Shown: positions 39,601-47,831 of the stretch, in pieces | How the letters are laid out: each line of letters begins with the position of its first letter | Position numbering within the stretch: position 1 is the first letter of the stretch | NCBI GenBank assembly: GCA_001673575.1 | Contig: LZME01000095.1 | Coordinates: 1 to 64,000, forward strand | Length of the DNA: 64,000 nucleotides | From: Mycolicibacter heraklionensis | GTDB taxonomy: Bacteria; Actinomycetota; Actinomycetes; Mycobacteriales; Mycobacteriaceae | Direction: 5' to 3' | Program-made: the position numbers and the translations under genes | Notes under the pieces: generated by a model | What the model was told of the DNA's origin: nothing | What the model saw: only the letters and a program-made list of their open reading frames with translations | Database searches by the model: none

Positions 39601-42003
39601 CTATCCGGGTGCGCTGCCGATAACCCCATCGGCTGCCAACGCGGCGATCTCGGCCTCGGTAAGCCCCAGCTCGCTGAGCAGCTCATGATTGTGCTGGCCC
39701 AGTAGCGGTGCCGGTCGGGTATGAATACGGCTCGGGCCCTGCGACATTCGGGCCGGCAGTGTGCTGTGCGGAGCGGCACCGTTGACCGGGTGATCGACCC
39801 GCTCGAAGAAGTTCCGCTCGGCCAGCTGCGCCAACTCGGTCTGGCGATGCGGTTGCATGACCTTGCCGACCGGTACCCCGGCGTCCCACAGTGCTGCGAC
39901 GACGTCGTCGGCGCTGCGCCTCGCGCACCAGGCGGACAGCTGTTCGTCGATCAGGTCGTGGCGGGCGCGTCGTCCGGTCGCGTCCGATAAGTCCGGATCG
40001 GCGGCCCAGGCCGGGTCACCCAGCGCAGCCCGCAGACTGGCCCACTGCTCATCGGTAGCGACCGCAACCGCGACCCAGCAGTCTTCCCTGCCGAATTCGT
40101 CGACGCCGGCGGTCCGATAGAAGTTCTGCGGGGCGGCCGCCGGCCCGCGGTTTCCGTCACGTTGCAGCAACGCGCCGTTGGCGGAGTATTCGATCACCTG
40201 CTCGGCGGCGATGTTGAGTGCGGCGTCGACCATGGCCGCCTCCACCAGCACACCCTGCCCGGTGCGGCGCCGATGCTCCAGGGCCAGCAGCAGACCCGTC
40301 AGCGCATGCACGCCCGCGTTCGGGTCACCGATCGAGTACGGCTCGTAGGGGTTGCGATCGGGGTAGCCGGTCAGCCAGCTCAGGCCGGAGGCGTCCTCGA
40401 TGACGTAGGCGAACGCCGGGTTATCCCGCCACGGGCCGTCCAATCCGAATCCGGGCATTCGCAGCATGATCACGTCGTTGCGCAGCGACTGCACGAAGTC
40501 GAAGTCCAGACCCAGATTCTCGACGACGCGGGGGGTGAAGTTCTCGACGATGACATCGCAGCCGGCGATCAGGCGGTGCAGCACGTCGCGGCCGGCCTCG
40601 GCCTGGAAGTCCAGCGTCAGGCCCTTCTTGTTGGTGTTGAGCGCCGAGAAGATCGGAGACTTCTCCCACCATGACTCGTCGCTGACCGGTATCCCGGCGA
40701 TCAGCCGGGTGCCGTCGGGATGGCGGGTCGACTCGAGATGGATCACCTCGGCGCCGAGCATGGCCAGCAGGTGCGTGCACGACGGCCCGGCCCAGAAAGT
40801 GGTCATGTCCAGTACGCGTATTCCGCGCAGCGGCAACCGGTCCCCGGCCGGTTCCGAAGCCGGGGCGTCGGGGCGCACCGGCGGCAGCTGTCGGTAGAAG
40901 TCGGTGTGTTCGCCCAGCCGCGGAGCCGGAGTCGGCGTCTGTAACGCCACACCGCGCAGCCGATAGGGCGGTACCGGTTGGACGAACCCGTCTCGTGGAT
41001 TGCGGGTGAACACCTCGCGATGCCGGAAGTGGTCAAACGTCGGCACGTTCTCCCCGTTGCCGACCGGCGAGTTGGGTATCCGGAACGCCGACGCCAGGTC
41101 GCGGACATCGTCGACCTTGTGGCTGCGCACCCACTGGTACAGCTCCGGCGCGTGCAGGTTCGCCTGCTCGGTGATCGACAGCGGCGAGTTCTCGTCGATC
41201 CACTCGTCGTGTCCCGACATCGCACACAGGTCGAACCACTGCTGGGCGGTGCCGCAGCCCAGCGCGACCAGGCCGTCGGCGGCCTCGGCCACGCCGGGCA
41301 CCGTCGGCCGGCGTTCGGACCGCCACGGGCGATCGAGGACCTGGAAGTACGTGACGGGATAGTAAGTGAGGCCGAGGATCTGGGCTTCCAGCGCGGACAG
41401 GTCGATCAACTCCCCGCGGCCGTCGCGCAGCGCGCGGACCCGCGACGCCAACGTCATCGCGGCCGCATACGCCCCGGCGAGCCAGTCCCCGACCTGTCCG
41501 CCGACGTGTACCGGTGCGCGATCCTGCGATCCGCGGCCGAGCCCGACCGCTCCCCCCGACCAGGCCTGCAGGGTGAACTCGGTGGCCGGGCGGTCTCGCC
41601 ACGGACCTTCCAATCCGAACGGCGTAATGGCGGTGACCACCAGGTGCGGGTGCCGCCGATGGATCTCGGCCGGCGCCAACGACGGGTGCCGCCCGACGGC
41701 CCCGTCCGGCGACCACACCACCGCGTCGGCGGAGGCCAGCAGCCGATGCACGAACTCGATGTCGTCGGCGTTGGCGGGGTCGGCGACCACACTGTGTTTG
41801 GAGCAGCCCAGGAAACTGAACAGCGCACCGCCGGACGCCGGATCGACCTCAGCCCGTGATGCCGACCAGCGGCGCAGCGAATCCCCGTGCGGGGGTTCGA
41901 CATCTACCACCGTCGCTCCCCCGTCGGCAAGCATCTTGGTGGCGTAGGCGCCGGCGATACCGTCGGACAGGTCGACGACGGTATAGCCGTGCAGCGGCGT
42001 CAC
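39601..42003 (-). CDS. Double-domain CaiB/BaiF (family III) CoA-transferase
   Basis: 800 aa, twice the usual length, made of two family III CoA-transferase units. Unit 1 (about 1-360) begins GYTVVDLSDGIAGAYATKML and has its catalytic Asp in GGQVGDWLAGAYAAAM. Unit 2 (about 390-790) begins GIRVLDMTTFWAGPSCTHLL and has its Asp in SIGDPNAGVHALTGLLLAL. Both keep the Asp, so both may be active or the pair may make an internal dimer. It moves CoA between acyl groups without ATP. Last gene of the minus-strand operon that starts with TetR at 46344, 4 bp after the crotonase. Confidence 0.9.
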   Translation of the reverse strand: MTPLHGYTVVDLSDGIAGAYATKMLADGGATVVDVEPPHGDSLRRWSASRAEVDPASGGALFSFLGCSKHSVVADPANADDIEFVHRLLASADAVVWSPDGAVGRHPSLAPAEIHRRHPHLVVTAITPFGLEGPWRDRPATEFTLQAWSGGAVGLGRGSQDRAPVHVGGQVGDWLAGAYAAAMTLASRVRALRDGRGELIDLSALEAQILGLTYYPVTYFQVLDRPWRSERRPTVPGVAEAADGLVALGCGTAQQWFDLCAMSGHDEWIDENSPLSITEQANLHAPELYQWVRSHKVDDVRDLASAFRIPNSPVGNGENVPTFDHFRHREVFTRNPRDGFVQPVPPYRLRGVALQTPTPAPRLGEHTDFYRQLPPVRPDAPASEPAGDRLPLRGIRVLDMTTFWAGPSCTHLLAMLGAEVIHLESTRHPDGTRLIAGIPVSDESWWEKSPIFSALNTNKKGLTLDFQAEAGRDVLHRLIAGCDVIVENFTPRVVENLGLDFDFVQSLRNDVIMLRMPGFGLDGPWRDNPAFAYVIEDASGLSWLTGYPDRNPYEPYSIGDPNAGVHALTGLLLALEHRRRTGQGVLVEAAMVDAALNIAAEQVIEYSANGALLQRDGNRGPAAAPQNFYRTAGVDEFGREDCWVAVAVATDEQWASLRAALGDPAWAADPDLSDATGRRARHDLIDEQLSAWCARRSADDVVAALWDAGVPVGKVMQPHRQTELAQLAERNFFERVDHPVNGAAPHSTLPARMSQGPSRIHTRPAPLLGQHNHELLSELGLTEAEIAALAADGVIGSAPG

Positions 42004-42007
42004 GACG

Positions 42008-42973
42008 TCAGGATTCCTTGTCGCGACTGGACTTACTCAGCCGGAAGTCGGGCGGGAACCTCGAGTCGTTGTCCTTGACCGCTCCGGACAGACCGGACTC
42101 GATGGCGTCGTCGAGCATCAGGTCATCGGCGTCGGGCGCCACACCGGAGCCCATCGACTCGAAGAACGCCGACAGCAGGCTGCCCATGTACTCACCCTGA
42201 TGCTGCTTGTAGACCTCGAAGAACATCTTCTGCATGAACACGGTGTCGACCGGGCGATTGCGCGCGCAGGCCAGCGCGTACTTTTCGACCTCGGCTTCGA
42301 GTTGGTCGCGTGGGACAACCTTGTTGAGGAAGTTGCACTTCTCCATGTCGGCGGCGGTGAAAGGCCGTCCGGTGAAGACCATCTCGGAGAATTTGCGAAG
42401 CCCCATCATCTGCACCCAAGTCCACATCCGCGGCCCCCAGCCGTAGTAGCGGAAGGACGGGTGGCCGAACAGTGCGTCGTCGCTGGAGATCACCAGATCG
42501 GCGTCGGCGGCCTGGTAGAAGTGCCAGCCGTAGCAGTAGCCCTTGGCCTCGACGATGCTGATCTTCTTGAGCTCCTGCAGCGGCCGGTTGCCGGCCTGCA
42601 CATTGGCGTACCAGGCGCTGATGGTGGCGCCGTTGCGAAAGGTGCCCTGGGGCGGGTAATTGACGTCCATGCCGTCCAAACGCAGCTCGGCCAATCGCTT
42701 TTCGGGATCTTCGACGCCCTCCATGAACTCGGGAAGGTCCGCACCGCTGCCCAGGTTGTCCCCGACACCACGGATCACCACGACTTTGACGTCGTTGTCC
42801 ACGCTGGCTCCACGCAGCAGGTCCGCGTAGCGCAGTCGCGCCGACGAGGTCGGTGCGTTGAGGTACTCGGGCCGGTCGAAGGTGATGGTGGCGATCTTGG
42901 TGGCCGGGTCCTTGTGGTAGCGGATGATCTCTTCCGCGGACGGCCGCTCGGAAGGCCCTGGCGTGTCTGACAT
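42008..42973 (-). CDS. Enoyl-CoA hydratase/isomerase family protein, divergent active site
   Basis: 321-aa crotonase-like protein, longer than average. It keeps an ITFDRPEYLNAP start and GSGADLPEF (oxyanion hole), but the second loop is unusual (VEAKGYCYGWHFYQAADADL) and neither hydratase glutamate is present (Phe/Tyr region, and GHPSFRYYG). This divergent type may be a hydrolase, decarboxylase or ring-cleaving member. It lies between an amidohydrolase and the CoA-transferase in the operon. Confidence 0.8.
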   Translation of the reverse strand: MSDTPGPSERPSAEEIIRYHKDPATKIATITFDRPEYLNAPTSSARLRYADLLRGASVDNDVKVVVIRGVGDNLGSGADLPEFMEGVEDPEKRLAELRLDGMDVNYPPQGTFRNGATISAWYANVQAGNRPLQELKKISIVEAKGYCYGWHFYQAADADLVISSDDALFGHPSFRYYGWGPRMWTWVQMMGLRKFSEMVFTGRPFTAADMEKCNFLNKVVPRDQLEAEVEKYALACARNRPVDTVFMQKMFFEVYKQHQGEYMGSLLSAFFESMGSGVAPDADDLMLDDAIESGLSGAVKDNDSRFPPDFRLSKSSRDKES

Positions 42974-43010
42974 TAGCCGTCTACTCCTCTAGTTGCCGCA
43001 GCAGTCGCCA

Positions 43011-44207
43011 TCAGACACCCAGGAACGCTTTGATGTTGCTGCTCACCACTTTCGCCGCGTCCTGCGGTCCCAGGGCTGCGACAACGTTGGCCAATGACTT
43101 CTCCGAGTAGCCAAAGGTGCTCTCGTTGTGCGGGTAGTCCGACGACCACATCACCTTGTCCACCCCGATCTGATCGATCAGTCGCAGGCCGAGTGGGTCG
43201 ACCATGAACGACGCGCTCATGTGGGTGTCCCAGTAGTGCCGGATGTCGTGCTGCAGTTGGTGGGTGAACATGTGCTGATAGGAGGCCAGCAGGTGTTCGG
43301 CGTCCTGCAAAGCGGTGGGAACCCAGGCGATCCCGCCTTCGAACCAGCCGATCCGCAGTCCCGGGTGACGATCCAGGATGCCGGAGAAGATGTATTTGGC
43401 GAACTGTTCGCGGAACGAGTCGACATTGACCATCATGCCCACCACAACGCTGTTGACCTCGCAGGGCGTCTTCGGCGGGGTTTCACCGATGTGGTGGGTG
43501 ATCGGTAGCCCGGACTGCTCGATCTCATCCCAGACCGGATCCATCACCCGGGCACCGAAATCGATGATGTTGCCTTCGTCGTCCTTGCCGGGATTCAGCG
43601 GCAGCAGGAACGTCTTGAGCCCCAGCGCCTTACACTCTTCCACGGTGCGCCTGGTACCGGCGGGATCCCACCAGTTGATCAGGCCTACCCCGTAGAAGTG
43701 GCCGTTCGACCGCTCCTGCAACTCGGCCATGTACTCGTTGTAGATGCGAAAAACCCTCTCCCGCAGCTCTTTGTCGGGGAAATGAAACAATGCGAGTACC
43801 GCGTTCGGGAACGCCAGTTCCTTGTCGACGCCGTCGGTGGCCAGCTCGGCGATCCGTGCCTCGATGTTGCTGCTGGCCGCACCGGCCAGATCGTCGTATT
43901 GCATGAGCACCGCCGAGAAGTCGCCCGGTAGGAACGACTGCCCCTTGCGGCCGACCATGTACGCGCCGTCCTCGTACCAGATGCGGGGCGCCTTGTCCTT
44001 GAGGTCCTCGGGGAACCGTTGGTAGAAGATGTCGTCGGCGATCGAGATGTGGTTGTCGGCGGAGAACACTTCGGTGCCGGCCGGGAGGCCGACACCAGCT
44101 ATGCCCGCACCGGCCTGCCCGTGCCGGTCCTTGGGCGCCCCGTAGCCGCCGGCGGGATAGAACGCTGTGCCGTGAAACGCGGCGGCTTCAGTTGATGTGC
44201 TGGCCAT
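43011..44207 (-). CDS. Amidohydrolase family 2 protein
   Basis: 398-aa metal-dependent hydrolase. Motifs: EVFSADNHISIADDIFYQRF (about 44-63, metal ligands), LPITHHIGETPP (about 235) and VMWSSDYPHNESTFGYS (about 357). It differs from the 2747/29481 pair in having ADNHIS and SSDYPHNE, so it is a separate subgroup. 24 bp after the P450 gene and 37 bp before the crotonase. Fourth amidohydrolase of the window. Confidence 0.88.
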   Translation of the reverse strand: MASTSTEAAAFHGTAFYPAGGYGAPKDRHGQAGAGIAGVGLPAGTEVFSADNHISIADDIFYQRFPEDLKDKAPRIWYEDGAYMVGRKGQSFLPGDFSAVLMQYDDLAGAASSNIEARIAELATDGVDKELAFPNAVLALFHFPDKELRERVFRIYNEYMAELQERSNGHFYGVGLINWWDPAGTRRTVEECKALGLKTFLLPLNPGKDDEGNIIDFGARVMDPVWDEIEQSGLPITHHIGETPPKTPCEVNSVVVGMMVNVDSFREQFAKYIFSGILDRHPGLRIGWFEGGIAWVPTALQDAEHLLASYQHMFTHQLQHDIRHYWDTHMSASFMVDPLGLRLIDQIGVDKVMWSSDYPHNESTFGYSEKSLANVVAALGPQDAAKVVSSNIKAFLGV

Positions 44208-44231
44208 GTCAATCCACTTCCAATCGGATGG

Positions 44232-45476
44232 TTACCAGGTGACGGGGAGTTCGTAGACGCCGTAGGCGAGCCGGTCGTTTTTGAACGGGATCTCGTCGAT
44301 GTCCACCGCGAGCCTCAGGGTGGGGATGCGCTGGAACAGGGTGCGGAAGGCGATCACCATCTCGGCGCGGGCCAGCTGCTGACCGACGCACTGGTGCGGG
44401 CCGAACCCGAACGCCATGTGTTGGCGGGCCGGGCGCGCCAGGTCGAGCGCATCCGGCTCAGGGAAGACCGAGGCATCCCAGTTGGCCGGCGCCAAGTCGA
44501 TGATGATGCCCTCACCGGCGCGAATGGTCTCGCCGCCGATCTCGATGTCCTCGAGGGCCACCCGGCGCTGGCCGGTGTGGATGATCGACAGGTAGCGCAG
44601 CAGTTCCTCGATCGCGTTGGCGATCGCGGCGTCGTCGTTGCCGCGGAACACCGCTGTCCTCTCGGCGATCTTGTCGGGTTCGTGTAGCAACGCCACGATG
44701 CCCAGGCCGATCATGTTCGCGGTGGTCTCATGCCCGGCGATGAGCATCCCGGTGCCCAGCTGGGTGGCCTCGCGCACCGACAGCTCACCGTTTTTCACCC
44801 GCTTGCCCAGATCGGAGACCATGTCGTCGGCCGGTTCGGCCATCCGGGTCTCCAGCAGCTGAACCAGGTACCTGGAGAGTCCGGTGGCGCCCTCGGCGAG
44901 GTCGTCGGAGGTGGCGTTGCGGTCCACGCCCATGGTGGCGTGCTGCTGGAAGAACTCGTGGTCCTCATAGGGCACGCCGAGCAGTTCGCTGATGACCAGG
45001 GAGGGAATCGGCAGCGCGAATCCCTCGATCAGGTCGGCCGGTTGCGGTCCGGCCAGGATCGCGTCGATGTGTTCGTCGGTGATGCGTTGCGCGACCGGGG
45101 CCAGGGCGTCGACCCGTTTCATGGTCAGGCCCGGGGACAGAATCCGCCGGTACCGGATGTGTTCGGCGCCGTCGGTGGTGAACACCGACTTGGGTCGGTG
45201 GTCGACGCTGGCGCGCATCATCTCGTTCCAGTGCGGGAATCCGGGCTGGTGGTCGTCGACGCTCACGCGGGGGTCGGAGAACAGGGTGCGCACCGCCTCG
45301 TAGCCGGTGATCAGCCACGGGGTGCTGCCGTCCCAGATCCGCACCCGGCTCAGCGGCCGCTGTGCGGCCAGTGTCATGGTCTCCGGCGGCGGCGCGAACG
45401 GGCACCGGCCGTCACGGCTCATCGGATACTCCGGCGTTGCGGTGCTGGCAATGGTGGACGCTTCGGTCACGCTCAC
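44232..45476 (-). CDS. Cytochrome P450
   Basis: 414-aa P450. I-helix GMLIAGHETTANMIGL (about 245), ExxR in IEELLRYLSI (about 285), heme loop MAFGFGPHQCVGQQLARAEM (about 350-369). The GTG start overlaps the ferredoxin stop by 4 bp, so electron donor and P450 are translated together. CDR-type bacterial class I P450. Products would go on to the amidohydrolase, crotonase and CoA-transferase of the same operon. Confidence 0.94.
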   Translation of the reverse strand: MSVTEASTIASTATPEYPMSRDGRCPFAPPPETMTLAAQRPLSRVRIWDGSTPWLITGYEAVRTLFSDPRVSVDDHQPGFPHWNEMMRASVDHRPKSVFTTDGAEHIRYRRILSPGLTMKRVDALAPVAQRITDEHIDAILAGPQPADLIEGFALPIPSLVISELLGVPYEDHEFFQQHATMGVDRNATSDDLAEGATGLSRYLVQLLETRMAEPADDMVSDLGKRVKNGELSVREATQLGTGMLIAGHETTANMIGLGIVALLHEPDKIAERTAVFRGNDDAAIANAIEELLRYLSIIHTGQRRVALEDIEIGGETIRAGEGIIIDLAPANWDASVFPEPDALDLARPARQHMAFGFGPHQCVGQQLARAEMVIAFRTLFQRIPTLRLAVDIDEIPFKNDRLAYGVYELPVTW

Positions 45477-45670
45477 TCCTCGACGATCTTGATGGCTCCG
45501 GACGGACAGACTCGGACCGCCTGGCGCACGGCATCGGCCAACTCCTCGGGCGGGGACTGATCGAGCAGGACGACGACACCGTCCTCATCACGCTGGTCGA
45601 ACACCCGGGGTGCGAACCCCACGCATTGCCCCGAGGACGCGCAGATGTCTTGATCGACGGTCACTTTCAT
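45473..45670 (-). CDS. [3Fe-4S] ferredoxin
   Basis: 65-aa ferredoxin. Three Cys ligands: C-ASSGQ-C at about 10 and 16 and C-P at about 56 (VRVCPSGAIKIVEE); a small residue stands in place of the second Cys of a full [4Fe-4S] motif, which is the P450-partner [3Fe-4S] type in mycobacteria. The ATG at 45670 overlaps the TetR stop by 4 bp and the stop overlaps the P450 start by 4 bp. It should deliver electrons to the P450 at 44232. Confidence 0.94.
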   Translation of the reverse strand: MKVTVDQDICASSGQCVGFAPRVFDQRDEDGVVVLLDQSPPEELADAVRQAVRVCPSGAIKIVEE

Positions 45671-46344
45671 TGCGTGCCTCCCGGAACTCCGGTGACCGGA
45701 GCGAGCCACAGTCCCACGATTGCGTCGATCAGGTCGGATCCGGCTTCGGCCCAGCTGGCCGAAGCCGACGCACCGGATGCCAGTGCTCGCTCGTGCTCGG
45801 CGCAGCTGTGCATCAACAGGTTTCGGGCCATCACGTTGCGGGCCTGGTGAACCCGCAGGGGAAGATCCGGCAGGCAGGTGTTGATGCCATCGACGACCTG
45901 CACCAGCGACGGCGAACTCAGTGCGTCCTTGACGACGATGTTGTGGTAGGCCGGATCGGCCATCACCTGCGCGGCAAAACGGGCATACCAGGTCGGATTG
46001 CCCAATGCGGCAAGGTGATCGGTGAGCGGGCGGACCAGGCAGGCCACCCAATGGCGCAGTTCGGTGGAATCCGACGCGTCCGACACCATCTCTTCGCGCA
46101 GCCGCTCGACCGGCACTCGGTGGCGGCGCTCGATCTCGCGGACCAGGTCGGTCTTGGTGCCGAAGTGGTATCCGACGGCGGCGTTGTTGCCCTGACCGGC
46201 GGCTTCGCTGACCTGCCGGTTGGAGACCGCGAACACCCCGTGTTCGGCGAACAGCCGTTCGGCCGCGGTCAGGATCGCTTCCCGCGTGCTGCTGGCTCGT
46301 TCAGCCCGCACGGCCCGATCAGCGGTGGTCACGGCGTCAGTCAA
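45667..46344 (-). CDS. TetR family transcriptional regulator, first gene of the ferredoxin-P450 operon
   Basis: 225-aa regulator. HTH at about 22-68 (REAILTAAERLFAEHGVFAV, then GQGNNAAVGYHFGTKTDLV). The C-terminal ligand domain has the WYARFAAQVMADP motif found in a common actinobacterial subgroup. It overlaps the ferredoxin gene by 4 bp, so repressor and target are on one transcript. A 20-bp element upstream (46363-46382) recurs at 47267-47286. Confidence 0.92.
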   Translation of the reverse strand: MTDAVTTADRAVRAERASSTREAILTAAERLFAEHGVFAVSNRQVSEAAGQGNNAAVGYHFGTKTDLVREIERRHRVPVERLREEMVSDASDSTELRHWVACLVRPLTDHLAALGNPTWYARFAAQVMADPAYHNIVVKDALSSPSLVQVVDGINTCLPDLPLRVHQARNVMARNLLMHSCAEHERALASGASASASWAEAGSDLIDAIVGLWLAPVTGVPGGTQ

Positions 46345-46362
46345 CCGTGATTCACGGTTTAA

Positions 46363-46382
46363 GTCAAGCGATTGATTTAATT
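46363..46382. promoter_or_regulatory. Operator-like element, copy 1 (TetR promoter)
   Basis: GTCAAGCGATTGATTTAATT, 19 bp upstream of the TetR start. It contains the dyad TCAA-GCGA-TTGA. It matches 19 of 20 bases of 47267-47286. It overlaps the last codons of the SDR gene (stop at 46377). Confidence 0.65.
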
Positions 46383-47207
46383 TCTTGCGGTATCCGCCGG
46401 CTTGCTGCGGCGACGGATCGCCTTGCCTGCGACGGTTCCGCCGTCCACCGGCAGCACCACGCCCGTCACGTACCGGGAGCGCTCACCGGCGAGGTAGAGC
46501 GCGGCTTCGGCGACGTCGGCCGCGGTCCCCTCCCGCTTCAGCGGCCGGTCGGCCCGCATCGTCTCGCGAATCGCCGCTTCGTACCGTTCCAGGTCCTCCG
46601 GGTCCAGGCTCGCCGCCGCCGACGACGCCACGAACGGCGTCGGAACGTTGCCGGGGGCAATGGCATTGACCCGGATGTCGTAGTGGGCCAGCTCAATCGC
46701 CGCGGATTTGGTGAACTGGATGACCGCGGCTTTTGACGCGCGGTAGGTCATCACCCCGCCGCCGGCCTGGATGCCGCCGATCGAGGTCAGGTTGAGGATC
46801 GACCCGCCGCCGGCCTTGGACATGTGCCGGGCGGCGTCGCGAGTACCGGCCATCACACCGAGCACGTTGACCGCCATGATGCGGTGAAAGTCGGCCAGGT
46901 CGTCGTCGAGAAACCTGTTGTGCATGGTGCCCGAGACCCCGGCGTTGTTGACCATGATGTCCAGTCCGCCGAAAATCTCGACGGCCGATTCGACCAGGGC
47001 GCCCACTTGGGCCGGGTCGGAGACATCGGCGCCCCGGAAGGTCGCCTCCGCACCGAGTTGGCCCGCGAGCGCTTCGCCGCGTTCGCGATCCATGTCGGCG
47101 ATGACGACGCGTGCCCCCTCGGCGAGGAATCGCTCGGCGATCCCACGACCGATGCCCGATGCGCCTCCGGTGACGATTGCCACCTTGCCGGCCAATTCGT
47201 TTCCCAT
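46377..47207 (-). CDS. SDR family oxidoreductase
   Basis: 276-aa classical SDR. Cofactor motif VTGGASGIGRGIA (about 11-23), VNNAG, catalytic Ser in LTSIGG, Tyr-Lys in YRASK and a C-terminal GVVLPVDGG. The ATG at 47207 is preferred over GTG 47213 because GGAAGG lies 6 bases upstream. Its promoter region holds the second copy of the 20-bp element, so it is likely part of the same regulon as the ferredoxin-P450 operon, which it precedes on the minus strand. Confidence 0.92.
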   Translation of the reverse strand: MGNELAGKVAIVTGGASGIGRGIAERFLAEGARVVIADMDRERGEALAGQLGAEATFRGADVSDPAQVGALVESAVEIFGGLDIMVNNAGVSGTMHNRFLDDDLADFHRIMAVNVLGVMAGTRDAARHMSKAGGGSILNLTSIGGIQAGGGVMTYRASKAAVIQFTKSAAIELAHYDIRVNAIAPGNVPTPFVASSAAASLDPEDLERYEAAIRETMRADRPLKREGTAADVAEAALYLAGERSRYVTGVVLPVDGGTVAGKAIRRRSKPADTARN

Positions 47208-47266
47208 CTGCACCCTTCCGCTGCGACCGCGTCCGTGGTTCGACTCAACCCGTTCGCTCGGATTCA

Positions 47267-47286
47267 GTCAAGCGACTGATTTAATT
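47267..47286. promoter_or_regulatory. Operator-like element, copy 2 (divergent SDR/NTF2 promoter)
   Basis: GTCAAGCGACTGATTTAATT in the gap between the SDR (start 47207, minus) and the NTF2-like gene (start 47312, plus). One base differs from the copy at 46363-46382. Confidence 0.65.
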
Positions 47287-47311
47287 GGTCGGACGACCTA
47301 AGGTCGGCAGC

Positions 47312-47752
47312 ATGACAGGCCCCGTCTCGACCGACGATCGGCTGGAGATCGCCGCGCTGCTCTACCGCTATGCCCGCGCAGTCGACACCAAGGACTGGGC
47401 GCTGTACCGGTCGGTGTTCACCGACGAGGCCGTCATCGACTACTCATCAGCGGGCGCGATCTGCGGCACGCGTGACGAAGTCGCCGATTGGCTGGCGAGC
47501 GGCTTCACCACCATCCCGATGTCGATGCACTACATCACCAATATCGAGATCCTGGATCACACTGCCGATTCCGCGGTTGTGCGGGCCATGTTCTACAACC
47601 CCATGCAGCTGCCCGGCATGACGGACCTGAGTTACTGCGGCGGTTACTACCACCACGAACTGGTTCGCACCGGCGGCGGCTGGCGCAGCGCGCATCTGCG
47701 CGAGGAGAACGTCTGGTTCGCCAATCCTCCGGTCCACCACCAGGTCAGTTGA
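47312..47752 (+). CDS. SnoaL-like / NTF2-fold protein
   Basis: 146-aa protein with the SnoaL-like core: DRLEIAALLYRYARAVDTKDWALY, then SVFTDEAVIDYSSAG and GTRDEVADWLASGF. This subgroup includes small dehydratases, isomerases and ring-hydroxylating small subunits. The ATG at 47312 follows ctaaggtc; the frame opens at 47285 but without a better site. Divergent from the SDR and probably under the same operator. Confidence 0.85.
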   Translation: MTGPVSTDDRLEIAALLYRYARAVDTKDWALYRSVFTDEAVIDYSSAGAICGTRDEVADWLASGFTTIPMSMHYITNIEILDHTADSAVVRAMFYNPMQLPGMTDLSYCGGYYHHELVRTGGGWRSAHLREENVWFANPPVHHQVS

Positions 47753-47831
47753 TCACCTGGCGCAGAAGCGTTTTGCAACCCGTGCAGATTCGGCAGCACA
47801 ACATGTCGGTCCCCTCTGCAATGCTTTGGCC

